NCBI GenBank assembly: GCA_027623235.1
Contig: JAQBVJ010000019.1
Location: 1 to 64,000 of the forward strand
Source: Planctomycetota bacterium
GTDB lineage: Bacteria; Planctomycetota; Planctomycetia; Planctomycetales; Planctomycetaceae
Direction of reading: 5' to 3'
DNA length: 64,000 nucleotides
In this document: positions 1-8,755 of the stretch, in pieces
How the letters are laid out: each line of letters starts with the position of its first letter
How positions within the stretch are numbered: the first letter of the stretch is position 1
Notes under the pieces: generated by a model
Database searches by the model: none
The model's input: only the letters and a program-made list of their open reading frames with translations
What the model was told of the DNA's origin: nothing
Made by a program: the position numbers and the translations under genes

Positions 1-734
1 GGTCGGGCGACTTATGTATAAACGACAGCCTGCCGGCTCCTCATACGCCGTGGCTGCCGCTGAAACCGTTTCTCGGCAGGAGCAAGGCCGGCATCTATGG
101 GGACTTCGTCGCGCAGGTTGATGACACGGTCGGGCAGGTTCTGAAAGTGCTCGACGATCAGGGGATGGCGGAAAACACGATCGTCATTTTCACCTCGGAC
201 AACGGTCCTGTCTGGTACGACGCGGACGAAAATAAATTCGGCCACGCTTCAACCGGTCCATTTCGCGGCATGAAAGGCGACGCGTGGGAGGGCGGCCACC
301 GAATGCCGTTTGTCGTTCGCTGGCCGGGCGTCGCGAAGGCAGGTTCGACAAGCGAGGTGACGATCTGCCACACCGATTTCCTTGCGACCGCCGCCGACAT
401 TCTGAATGCGAAAGTTCCTGCAGGCCAGGCCCAGGACAGCGTCAGCTTTGCGGCCGTCCTGAAAGACGGTTCAAAAAAGCAGACTCGCGAAACGACGATT
501 CATCAGTCGTCTGGCCGGGTTCTCGCACTCCGCTCCGGAGACTGGAAACTGATTCCGGGCCTGGGTTCCGGAGGCTTCAGCGAGCCACGGAAAGAGAAGC
601 CGGTCAAGGGCGGGCCGATGGGTCAGCTTTACAACCTGAGGACGGATCCGGGTGAGACAACAAATCGCTATCTCGAAGAGCCGGAGCTTGTCGAGAAGCT
701 GACAAAACAGCACGAGGAAATCACGGGCCGGTAG
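1..734 (+). CDS. Sulfatase (arylsulfatase family), 3' part only
   Basis: The reading frame is open from the window edge (codons begin at base 3), so the start and the formylglycine-forming Cys motif lie upstream and are not visible. The visible part of about 243 residues is the C-terminal half of a type I sulfatase: the frame reads KAGIYGDFVAQVDDTVGQVL, then ENTIVIFTSDNGP, whose Asp-Asn pair is the usual metal-binding site, then FRGMKGDAWEGGHRMPFVVRWPG, a hallmark block of the family, and a C-terminal LYNLRTDPGE segment. Such enzymes cleave sulfate esters, in planctomycetes usually from algal polysaccharides, after export; the particular substrate cannot be told. A perfect palindrome follows the stop. 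The next gene on the same strand is a DUF1549/DUF1553 protein, a common neighbour of planctomycete sulfatases. Confidence 0.93.
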   Translation, partial: SGDLCINDSLPAPHTPWLPLKPFLGRSKAGIYGDFVAQVDDTVGQVLKVLDDQGMAENTIVIFTSDNGPVWYDADENKFGHASTGPFRGMKGDAWEGGHRMPFVVRWPGVAKAGSTSEVTICHTDFLATAADILNAKVPAGQAQDSVSFAAVLKDGSKKQTRETTIHQSSGRVLALRSGDWKLIPGLGSGGFSEPRKEKPVKGGPMGQLYNLRTDPGETTNRYLEEPELVEKLTKQHEEITGR

Positions 735-756
735 CCCAATGGCACCAGCGTTGTGC

Positions 757-793
757 TGAATGTCGCCTTTCGCGGAGCGAAAGGCGACATTCA
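757..793. repeat. Perfect 17-bp inverted repeat with 3-base loop
   Basis: The arms TGAATGTCGCCTTTCGC and GCGAAAGGCGACATTCA are exact reverse complements separated by GGA. There is no following T-run, so a simple rho-independent terminator is not supported. The inner core (CTTTCGC...GCGAAAG) recurs in a degenerate form near 18168-18184, which suggests a dispersed REP-like family rather than a gene-specific hairpin. Confidence 0.8.
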
Positions 794-907
794 GAGTTTG
801 CCGACCGTTTCTTTGACGCTGCGTCGCGGGTTAGAATGACTCTCCCCTGCCGGCCTTTGAAAATGAGTCTCGCCACGCGGCCGGCGTGTGTTTCTCCGGA
901 GCTCCCG

Positions 908-3900
908 ATGAAACTGCAGAAGACGCTTACTTGTGTTCTTGCCCTCGCTGCTTCGCCGGCATTGACTGCCGATGTGGATTTCGCGAAGGACATTCGGCCG
1001 ATCCTCAGCCGGCACTGCAACAGTTGTCACGGCGAGGAAGCTCAGGAGTCCGGGCTGAGGCTCGACTACGGCAGCCTCATCAGCGAAGGCGGAGATCGCG
1101 GGGCGGCTGTTGTCGCCGGCCAGCCGGACAAAAGTCTGTTGTATCTCGCCCTGATCGGCAAAGGCGATGTGGAGCAGATGCCGTTTGAGCTGCCGAAGCT
1201 CTCCGACGAAAAGATCGCCCTCATCAAAACCTGGATTGAGCAGGGAGCGAAGCTCCCGCCGGGCGACAGCCCTGTCGCGGGACGGCGGCCCAGCGATCAC
1301 TGGGCGTTTCAACCGGTCGTTCGGCTTCCGCTGCCGATGTCGAAGGCAAATCTGAAGTGGGCTCGGAACGGGATTGATCATTTTGTCCTCGCCCGACTGG
1401 AGGCCGAAGGTGTTTCGCCCTCAGAGGAAGCCGATCGATCTACTTTGATTCGGCGAGTCTACCTCGATCTGCTGGGCATCCTGCCGAGCCCGAAGGAAGT
1501 CGACGCGTTCGTCGCGGACAAGAGCGACGACGCTTACGAACAACTTGTTGATCGTCTGCTTCCGCTGCCGGCCTATGGCGAACGCTGGGGCCGACACTGG
1601 CTGGATATTGCCCGTTATGCCGACTCAAACGGTTTCACCATCGACGGGCCGCGATCGATCTGGCCGTACCGCGACTGGGTGATCACCGCGCTGAATCGTG
1701 ACCTGCCCTTCGACCAGTTCGTCACGCAGCAGCTGGCCGGAGACCTCCTGCCCAGCGCGACGCGCGATCAGATTGTCGCGACTGGTTTTCACCGCAACAC
1801 ACTGATCAACCAGGAAGGCGGCACCGATCAGGAGCAGTTCCGCGTTGAGGCGATTGTCGACCGCGTCAGCACAACGGGCTCAGCGTTTCTCGGGCTGACG
1901 ATCGGCTGTGCTCAATGCCACGCGCACAAGTACGACCCGATCTCGCAGCGCGAGTTCTACCAGGTCTTCGCCGTGTTCAATAACTGTGATGAACCGAATA
2001 TTCCGTTGCCGACCGATGAGCAGGCGGCCGAGCAGACTCGCGTTACGAGAGAACTGGCTGAGGTTGCTGCGGCTTTGAAAGCTCACGATGCAGCACGAGC
2101 CGCCGGACAGCCGGACTGGGAATCGAAACTCGCTGCCGTCCCGAAAGTAAACTGGAGTTTCGTCAGCCCGATCGAGCACGAGTCCGAAGCCGGCGCGACA
2201 CTCAACAAAATCGACGAGCATTCATTGCTGGTCGGAGGCGACGGCAACGTCCCGGCTCAGGACGTGTTCACCATCGTCGCCGACGTCAAGCTGCCGAGGA
2301 TTTCCGCAGTGCGGCTGGAGACGTTGACGAATCCGCTGCTGCCAGAAACCGGACCGGGCTGGGCGGACAACGGAAACTTCGTGCTCACCGAATTCGAACT
2401 GACGGCAAGAATCGGCGAGGACAACGACGCGAAACCGCAGAAGATTGAGTTCGCGTCGGCCTCGACCGACTGGCAGCAGGAAGGGCACGGCATCGCTCTG
2501 GCCATCGACGGCGACGACACGTCCGGATGGGCCATCAACGGACTGAAAAACAGTTCGATCAACGTCAACCACGAGGGGGTCTTCGTTCTCAAAACGCCGA
2601 TTGAGTCCGACCAGCCGGTTCGCTTGACGTTCACACTCCGGCAGAACAGCAAGAGTGCGAAATACCTGATCGGCTCGTTCCGGCTTTCTGTCACCGACTT
2701 TTCTGACGCCACTGGCCCGACTCCGGAGAGAATTCAGTCCGCTCTGGCGAAGGCCGTCGAAAAACGGGATGACGCCGACAAGGAATTTCTGACGGCGGCG
2801 TACGGTCGCAGCGATGTTTCGCGGATGCCGCTGGAGTCCCGGCAGACGAAGCTCAAAGCGGAAGAGGGCTCACTCAAAAATGCGATTCCAACGACGATGG
2901 TTCTTGGGGAGCGAAAGAGCCGCCGGGACACGCACATCCACATTCGCGGCAACTTCCTGGAGAAAGGCGCGAAGGTGGAACCCGGCACTCCGTCCGTGCT
3001 GCCGCCGATCGTTTCCTCAACGGAAGCGCCCGTGAACCGGCTCGACTTCGCCCGCTGGCTGTTCTCGCCGGATCATCCACTGACTTCGCGCGTCACAGTC
3101 AATCGGTTCTGGCAGAGGTATTTCGGCTACGGCATCGTTTCCACGGAGAACGACTTCGGCACACAGGGCAACCGGCCGACGAATCCAGAACTGCTCGACT
3201 GGCTGGCGTCCGAATTCATGCGTCTCGGCTGGAGCCAGAAGAAACTGCATCGCCTCATCGTCACTTCAGCGACGTACCGGCAATCGTCGAGCGTGACCGC
3301 GGAACTTCTCGAACGCGACCCGCGCAACCGGTTACTCGCACGGCAGTCGAGACTGCGACTGGAAGCGGAATCCGTTCGCGATGTCGCGCTGTCGGCCAGC
3401 GGACTGCTGTCAAGCAAGATGCTCGGGCCGGGAGTTTACCCGCCTCAACCAAAGGGCATTTACGTCGTCACTCAGGTCGCCAAGCAGTGGCCGGAGAGCA
3501 AGGGCGAGGACCGCTATCGTCGTGGAGTCTACACGTACTTCTGGCGGTCGAGCCCGTATCCCATGCTGCCGACTTTCGACGCTCCTGAGGCAAACGTCAC
3601 GTGTACGAGGCGGACTCGATCGAACACCCCGCTTCAGGCGCTCACGCTGGCGAACGATTCGTCGTTTATGGAGTTTGTCAAAGGACTGTCCGATCGCATC
3701 CTGCGCGACGCGCCGGAGTACGACGAGGGCCGCATCCGGTTCGCCTTTAACGCCGCGCTGTCTCGCGGACCGTCAGCTCGCGAAAACGAAGTCCTGCAGA
3801 AATTTGTGACGCAGCAACGGAAGCATTTCGAATCGAACGCCAAAGCGGCCGCGGCCGCGGCGTCCTCGACGCGGCCAGCCGGGATCGATGAAGCGACATC

Positions 3901-3964
3901 GGCGACCTGGACGGCGCTCGCCCGGGTCGTATTGAACCTCGACGAGTTCATTACTCGCGAGTGA
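908..3964 (+). CDS. DUF1549/DUF1553 protein with planctomycete cytochrome c (PSD1) domain
   Basis: A 1018-residue exported protein. The in-frame GTG/ATG codons upstream (836, 863) give no signal peptide, whereas ATG 908 has GGAG just before it and opens a clean signal peptide (cleavage near residue 20), so 908 is chosen. A c-type haem motif HCNSCH sits at residues 36-41 in the PSCyt1 domain; DUF1549 covers about 150-360 and carries a second motif CAQCH near residue 335; DUF1553 covers about 705-975 with the typical SRVTVNRFWQRYFG block. Between them is a roughly 250-residue beta-rich stretch that may be a carbohydrate-binding or discoidin-like module. The family is very abundant in Planctomycetota and thought to act in periplasmic or outer-surface redox chemistry linked to polysaccharide breakdown, but no biochemical activity is established. 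The sulfatase tail upstream on the same strand suggests a common catabolic unit. The usual DUF1501 partner is not adjacent. Confidence 0.93.
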   Translation: MKLQKTLTCVLALAASPALTADVDFAKDIRPILSRHCNSCHGEEAQESGLRLDYGSLISEGGDRGAAVVAGQPDKSLLYLALIGKGDVEQMPFELPKLSDEKIALIKTWIEQGAKLPPGDSPVAGRRPSDHWAFQPVVRLPLPMSKANLKWARNGIDHFVLARLEAEGVSPSEEADRSTLIRRVYLDLLGILPSPKEVDAFVADKSDDAYEQLVDRLLPLPAYGERWGRHWLDIARYADSNGFTIDGPRSIWPYRDWVITALNRDLPFDQFVTQQLAGDLLPSATRDQIVATGFHRNTLINQEGGTDQEQFRVEAIVDRVSTTGSAFLGLTIGCAQCHAHKYDPISQREFYQVFAVFNNCDEPNIPLPTDEQAAEQTRVTRELAEVAAALKAHDAARAAGQPDWESKLAAVPKVNWSFVSPIEHESEAGATLNKIDEHSLLVGGDGNVPAQDVFTIVADVKLPRISAVRLETLTNPLLPETGPGWADNGNFVLTEFELTARIGEDNDAKPQKIEFASASTDWQQEGHGIALAIDGDDTSGWAINGLKNSSINVNHEGVFVLKTPIESDQPVRLTFTLRQNSKSAKYLIGSFRLSVTDFSDATGPTPERIQSALAKAVEKRDDADKEFLTAAYGRSDVSRMPLESRQTKLKAEEGSLKNAIPTTMVLGERKSRRDTHIHIRGNFLEKGAKVEPGTPSVLPPIVSSTEAPVNRLDFARWLFSPDHPLTSRVTVNRFWQRYFGYGIVSTENDFGTQGNRPTNPELLDWLASEFMRLGWSQKKLHRLIVTSATYRQSSSVTAELLERDPRNRLLARQSRLRLEAESVRDVALSASGLLSSKMLGPGVYPPQPKGIYVVTQVAKQWPESKGEDRYRRGVYTYFWRSSPYPMLPTFDAPEANVTCTRRTRSNTPLQALTLANDSSFMEFVKGLSDRILRDAPEYDEGRIRFAFNAALSRGPSARENEVLQKFVTQQRKHFESNAKAAAAAASSTRPAGIDEATSATWTALARVVLNLDEFITRE

Positions 3965-4006
3965 TCATCGGCCGCCTGGCTTCCTGAAGCGCGATGACGG
4001 CTCTTC

Positions 4007-6169
4007 TCAAAATGCGCCGATTGAGATCCGACGGAACTCCACATCCGTGTCCGGGTCGTGAGCCTGAAGCTGGATCGCTCCTGGTTTTTCACGCCGCCCC
4101 TTCCGCGCGTTGTCGTCCAGCTCGCGCGTGTCCGTCCAGTCGACCTGCTGGTGTCCGTTGACCCACGTCGCGATGTGTGGCCCGTTCGCGATGATCGTCA
4201 TCCGGAAAAACTCGCCGTCGCGACTGACCATCCGCCGCGCGTTCTGCCGGTCGTCGATGCCGCCGGTACTCCACTGAGCCGGCCGCGAGGGATCTCCGTT
4301 TTCGCTGCGGTTGAAAAGTTGAGCCTCGTACCCGTTCATAAAATCGCCGCGGATCGCCCGGAAGAAGACGCCGCCGTTGGCGTGACGAACCCGCGTCCGC
4401 ACGTCGAGCTGCAGGACGAAATCTCCAAACTCGCCGCCCTGATATTCCAGGCAGCCTGGGCCACCGACCGCGCGGATGACTCCTTCGCTGACGCTCCATT
4501 TCGGACGGCGTTCGTCCGGAATGCCCTCCCGGTTTATCGCCTTCCACGCGGAAATGTCACTGCCGTCGTAGATCGGCTTCATCTGAATCGGGCGGACCGC
4601 CAGTTGTTCAATCTGCAGTTTCGAGCCCAGGCTGATGGCTTGAGGAGCTGCTTTGGAACCCGCCTCGATCTTTGCGGTGAAGTCTCCGTCGACAGGAAAG
4701 AAGACCTTTCCGATACGCAGCAGGTCGCGCGTTTTTGACTTGGCCCGCACTTCGAAGGCCTGGAATTGTGAGTTCGTTCGCCCACCGGAAAGCAAACCGT
4801 CCTTCACACTCGCCCCGGTCCAGCCGTGAGTCGTCTGGCCGTCGAACAGGCTGATCCAGCCTGCGGCAGCGTCTTCCTTTGAGAGTCCGTGTCCGAATTC
4901 GGCAGGACCGTACTCCGACAATTCCGGGCCCACGGCCGGGACGGCAATCATGTCGAGCGTGATGCCGGCGCCGCGCTGACCGACGTCAGCAACCTTTGCC
5001 TTGGACGCGGCTGGCGGGCGAGCGGGGTCGTAGTACTTGGGCCGGAGCTCGTTCAGTGACTTGCTCGTGTGATCGGCCGAGACGTAGTAAGTCGCTTTGA
5101 CCAGGTGCCTCAGATCGCTGTTGGACTTCTTCAGAATTCGTTGCAGCGAATTAAAAAGCTGTTCGACTTCCGGAATCGTCTCGTTGCTTTCTTCCGCCGG
5201 GTAGAGACCGGAAACGTAGATCGACTTTGAGTGGTTGATCCGGGCGACTCGACTGAAGACGGGTGAGGCTTTCATGTCTGGCGGAGTCAGATATTCGACC
5301 ACCGGTCCCGTGCGGTTGCTGCCGCCGAATGCGACGAGTTCAATTTCGATCGGGACGGTGGCACTGGACTGCCATTCGACGAGCGAAACCGGAGGCACCG
5401 GCCGAGTTCCGAAGAACCGCTGGATTTCGGCTTGAACAACATCAGCCTGGGCCATCGGCTGCAGAAAACACTTTACCTGAAGGATGTCGTCCGGTCGGCG
5501 ACCGAGGAACTTGAGGGTCTCGTGAAGCTGTTCCAGCGTGCCGCGTGTTGCTTCGGCGAGCGACTCGCTCTGTGTCGCCTGGCCGGAAACGTAGATTCGA
5601 GATCCGGCAGGGACGATCGACACGACATGGTCAGCCGCATCGGCCTCCTGGTTTTTGCTCAAGCGGGAAATCCTGACGGCTCGCCCAGAATCACTTTTTG
5701 TCGTCGCCACGGCGTCGATCGCCACGAGTGCATCTGAATTCGGGAGCGGTGTCACGATGAAAGCCACTGCAGGTTTGTGCTCGTCGCTGAACTGTCGCGC
5801 GAGTTCGTTCTGAACCTGCGCGATGATCCGCCTCTCCGCGACGTAGATGTTGAGCTTGACGGTGCAGTCCAGGCCCGACGCTGCTGTCCTCAGCAGCCTG
5901 TCCAGTCGGTCGAGAACCTGTCGAACCTGCTTGTTCGAGTCGGCTTCGAACTCGGGGCTTCCAAAGGCTGGCGGGAGAACCTGCGTCGTGTGAACGAGAG
6001 GCTGGTCACCGACGATGACGGCGGCCGAGGTTCCGGTTTTCGAATCAGGCTCAACATAATGAAGGTCTGCCTGCAGAGCGGGCGCGACGAGGAGAAGCAG
6101 CAGGCTCGCCCGGAGAGTCAGTCGCACGGCGAACCGGCACTGAATTAGAGTCCCGCGAATTACGGTCAT
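4007..6169 (-). CDS. Secreted three-Rid-domain / DUF1080 fusion protein
   Basis: A 720-residue protein with a signal peptide (hydrophobic LLLLLVAP, likely cleavage after ALQA-34). GGAGG lies 6-7 bases before the ATG, supporting the start. The N-terminal part contains three successive modules resembling RidA/YjgF/UK114 proteins at about 36-150, 165-285 and 300-425; the second has IYVSGQATQ and the third IYVSGLYPA, both matching the Rid block, but the catalytic Arg of true RidA deaminases is not obvious. After a short LFDGQTTHGW segment near 445 (possibly a decayed half-domain), residues about 530-720 form a DUF1080 (3-keto-disaccharide hydrolase, concanavalin-like) domain, with GVFFRAIRGDFMNGYEAQ typical of the family. 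DUF1080 domains in planctomycetes act on or bind sugars outside the cytoplasm. A function combining Rid folds with a sugar-binding fold is not known to me. It is divergent from sixA with only 35 bp between start codons. Confidence 0.85.
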   Translation of the reverse strand: MTVIRGTLIQCRFAVRLTLRASLLLLLVAPALQADLHYVEPDSKTGTSAAVIVGDQPLVHTTQVLPPAFGSPEFEADSNKQVRQVLDRLDRLLRTAASGLDCTVKLNIYVAERRIIAQVQNELARQFSDEHKPAVAFIVTPLPNSDALVAIDAVATTKSDSGRAVRISRLSKNQEADAADHVVSIVPAGSRIYVSGQATQSESLAEATRGTLEQLHETLKFLGRRPDDILQVKCFLQPMAQADVVQAEIQRFFGTRPVPPVSLVEWQSSATVPIEIELVAFGGSNRTGPVVEYLTPPDMKASPVFSRVARINHSKSIYVSGLYPAEESNETIPEVEQLFNSLQRILKKSNSDLRHLVKATYYVSADHTSKSLNELRPKYYDPARPPAASKAKVADVGQRGAGITLDMIAVPAVGPELSEYGPAEFGHGLSKEDAAAGWISLFDGQTTHGWTGASVKDGLLSGGRTNSQFQAFEVRAKSKTRDLLRIGKVFFPVDGDFTAKIEAGSKAAPQAISLGSKLQIEQLAVRPIQMKPIYDGSDISAWKAINREGIPDERRPKWSVSEGVIRAVGGPGCLEYQGGEFGDFVLQLDVRTRVRHANGGVFFRAIRGDFMNGYEAQLFNRSENGDPSRPAQWSTGGIDDRQNARRMVSRDGEFFRMTIIANGPHIATWVNGHQQVDWTDTRELDDNARKGRREKPGAIQLQAHDPDTDVEFRRISIGAF

Positions 6170-6204
6170 TCGACAACCTCCGGTGCGGACTGAAAAGGCG
6201 GCTC

Positions 6205-6693
6205 ATGAAAACGCTCATCGTACTTCGTCACGGCAAGGCCGAACATCACTCTGCCGGCCAGACGGACTTTCAGCGGGCTCTCGCCGAGCGAGGAATGCGC
6301 GACTCGGAGCGCGTCGGGCAACTGCTGGCCGAGAAAAATCTGGTGCCGGATGCGATTGTCAGTTCCTCCGCAAAGCGGGCACGGATGACCGCCGATCAAG
6401 TGGCCTCGGCGAGCGGGTTTCCCAGCGCTGTCGTCTACACCGAAGCGATCTACGAGGCTGGCGTTTTGCAGCTTTTGTCCGTCGTGCAGGAAATCGAAGA
6501 GTCCGCAAAAGTGGCGCTGATCGTCGGGCACAACCCCGGATTCTGGGGCCTCGTCGAGAGGCTCTCTGGTTCTGTGACTCAGTTCCCAACGTGTGCCTGG
6601 GCTCAGCTTGAGATCGATGTCGAGCACTGGGGCGAGGTAACTCATTCGAGCCGCGCGAAGCTCGCCACGCTGTGGTACCCGAAGCTCGAATAA
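6205..6693 (+). CDS. sixA: Phosphohistidine phosphatase SixA-like
   Basis: 162 residues, the normal size for SixA. The histidine phosphatase signature RHGKAE occupies residues 8-13 with catalytic His9, and the second catalytic motif GHNP is at 108-111 (His109). These enzymes remove phosphate from phosphohistidine in phosphorelay or phosphotransfer proteins. AGGCGG lies about five bases before the ATG. The gene is divergent from the Rid/DUF1080 gene, so both promoters must overlap in a very short spacer or lie inside the neighbouring coding sequence. No histidine kinase or HPt protein is nearby, so the partner is unknown. Confidence 0.9.
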   Translation: MKTLIVLRHGKAEHHSAGQTDFQRALAERGMRDSERVGQLLAEKNLVPDAIVSSSAKRARMTADQVASASGFPSAVVYTEAIYEAGVLQLLSVVQEIEESAKVALIVGHNPGFWGLVERLSGSVTQFPTCAWAQLEIDVEHWGEVTHSSRAKLATLWYPKLE

Positions 6694-7329
6694 GACAGAT
6701 TGCGGTGGGTCTGCTCGGCCAGAAGATGTCTCACACAAAGGCACAAAGCTGCCATCCACGACATGGCCGGTAGGAACCGGCCCTACTGTGACTGTCCCTG
6801 GAGCGGAGGGAATCCAGGCTCAGGAGTAGTGAGCAGGACCGGTTCCAGGCGGCTCGCCGGGAGGTTTGAAACGCAGAGGCGCAGAGGACGCGGAGCGACT
6901 TCTCTCTGTGTCCTCTGCGTCTCTGTGTTTCAAACCTCATCCACTCCAGGATCGATCAGGTTCTGGGGCCGCAGGGTGGCGCGGCCAGATCGGCGGGGGT
7001 CGCGGTGACTGCAGACGCAATCTCTTCGTGTCTTTGTGCCTTCGTGTGATCTCCGTCACCGCCAGAGACTCGCGGTCCCGCGCGGCTTATCCCGCACTCG
7101 CCTTGCAGCGGTTGAGATGAACTCGCCGGTCCTGCCGATCGTGACGAAACGGGGTGGCAGAGGGTTCTGGCAAAAGCTCCGCTTTGTGCTGCGCGGGCGG
7201 ATTTGTGATCTATGTTTGACTGTTCGTTTCTACTTCCGGATTTCCGTTCTGAGCCCGGTCTCAGGAACGCAGACGCCGTCTGATTCGGATCCGGTTTCGT
7301 GCTGTTTGTCTGATTGAGGTTGATGAAAC
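6694..7329. other. 636-bp intergenic region dominated by nested inverted repeats
   Basis: No convincing coding sequence is seen. The region holds the MITE-like nested repeat described separately (about 6731-7048). The remaining 280 bases up to cpaF would contain the promoter of the Tad cassette, but I cannot point to clear -35/-10 boxes. Confidence 0.6.
6731..7048. repeat. MITE-like element with outer and inner inverted repeats
   Basis: The outer arms are TCACACAAAGGCACAAAG (6731-6748) and CTTTGTGCCTTCGTGTGA (7031-7048), complementary at 17 of 18 positions. Between them, around 6873-6939, lies an inner long palindrome: GGTTTGAAACGCAGAGGCGC pairs with the sequence reading GCGTCTCTGTGTTTCAAACC, again with one or two mismatches. 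The 'cacaaagacacgaag' style of sequence recurs near 16.5 and 27.55 kb in this window. There is no transposase inside, so it would have to be a non-autonomous or REP-like element. Confidence 0.7.
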
Positions 7330-8652
7330 ATGGCTGTGCAATCATTCGCAAATCGTCCACGGGGCGGTGAGCAATCTGGAAACAGCTTTGAGGATCTCAA
7401 GCGAGTCATCCACAACAAGCTGGTCGAGAAACTCGACCTGTCTCGTCTTGGCGATCTTGAGGGAGACACGCTGCGTCGAGAAATCCGACTCGTCATTGAG
7501 CATCTTTGTGATACGGAAAACCCGCTGCTGAACCGCTCGGAACGCGAGCGGCTGATCGAGGAAATCCTCGACGAGACATTCGGTTTCGGTCCGCTGGAAA
7601 TGCTCCTCAAAGAGCCTGGCGTGGCCGACATCATGATCAACGGGCCGAAGCATGTCTTCGTGGAAAAGGACGGCCGGATTCAACGGTCGAAAGTGACGTT
7701 TCGCGACAACGATCATCTGCTGCAGATACTCGATCGTATCGTGTCGAAGGTCGGCCGTCGCGTTGACGAAACCTCGCCGATGGTCGATGCCCGATTGCCG
7801 GATGGTTCTCGACTGAACGCGATTATCCCTCCGCTGGCGATCGATGGCTGCTCGCTGACGATTCGAAAGTTCGGCTCGAACCCGCTGACGCTGGAAGACC
7901 TGCTTCGCTTCGGCGCGTTCACGCCGGAAATGGTCATGCTGCTTGAGGGAGCGATGAAAGCCCGGCTCAACTGCCTGATCAGCGGCGGTACGGGCTCCGG
8001 AAAAACGACATTGCTGAACACGTTGTCGAGCTTCATTCCTGGCGACCAGCGAGTCATCACGATTGAAGATGCGGCAGAACTTCAGCTTCAGCAGGATCAC
8101 GTTCTGCGACTGGAAACTCGACCGCCGAACATCGAAGGCAAAGGGCGAGTCACCGCAACGGACCTTGTTAAAAACGCTCTGCGAATGCGTCCTGACCGAA
8201 TCATCATCGGCGAATGCCGTGGTGCCGAGGCCCTCGACATGCTTCAAGCGATGAATACGGGTCACGAAGGTTCGCTGACGACGATTCACGCCAACACGCC
8301 TCGCGACGCCGTCTCACGACTGGAAACCATGATCAGCATGGGCGGTATCGAGCTGCCGATGAAAGCGATTCGAACTCAGTTCAGCGCGGCGGTCGACCTC
8401 ATTATTCAGGTCAACCGGCTTCAGGGCGGACCTCGAAAAGTCACTCAGATCACCGAAGTGCTCGGCATGGAAGGTGAGACCGTCATCATGCAGGACATCT
8501 TTGTGTTCGTGCAGGACGGCATCGATGAGCAGGGTCGGGCACACGGGCATTTTGAGTCAACCGGCGTCCGGCCGGGCTTCATGAGTCGTCTTGAATCCTG
8601 CGGTGTCAAGCTGCCGGGCAACCTGTTTGCACCTCGAGCCCTCGGGGGTTGA
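7330..8652 (+). CDS. cpaF: Tad pilus / type II-IV secretion ATPase CpaF (TadA)
   Basis: 440 residues, standard CpaF length. An N-terminal helical domain (about 20-90) is followed by the PAS-like N-domain and the RecA-like ATPase core: Walker [10 protein letters not shown] at 219-227, the RIIIGECRG Asp/Glu-box-Walker B stretch near 297-305 and the conserved [12 protein letters not shown] near 320. It is the hexameric cytoplasmic motor that powers Tad pilus extension/retraction or secretion. A GAGG-containing site lies a few bases before the ATG. It is followed by tadB and tadC on the same strand, forming the inner-membrane assembly core. Pilin, prepilin peptidase, secretin and CpaE genes are not in the window. 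Confidence 0.95.
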   Translation: MAVQSFANRPRGGEQSGNSFEDLKRVIHNKLVEKLDLSRLGDLEGDTLRREIRLVIEHLCDTENPLLNRSERERLIEEILDETFGFGPLEMLLKEPGVADIMINGPKHVFVEKDGRIQRSKVTFRDNDHLLQILDRIVSKVGRRVDETSPMVDARLPDGSRLNAIIPPLAIDGCSLTIRKFGSNPLTLEDLLRFGAFTPEMVMLLEGAMKARLNCLISGGTGSGKTTLLNTLSSFIPGDQRVITIEDAAELQLQQDHVLRLETRPPNIEGKGRVTATDLVKNALRMRPDRIIIGECRGAEALDMLQAMNTGHEGSLTTIHANTPRDAVSRLETMISMGGIELPMKAIRTQFSAAVDLIIQVNRLQGGPRKVTQITEVLGMEGETVIMQDIFVFVQDGIDEQGRAHGHFESTGVRPGFMSRLESCGVKLPGNLFAPRALGG

Positions 8653-8755
8653 TTGCGTCGCCGAATCAGTTCGGAGCCGGTAACGGATTCGAATCGTCAA
8701 TTGACAATCGGTCTTGAATGACCGTGATCTGAACCGTCCGAAAGGCGGAAGAATC

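Noticed and set aside
757-793. Rho-independent terminator after the sulfatase
   Set aside because: The palindrome is perfect, but no T-run follows on either strand.
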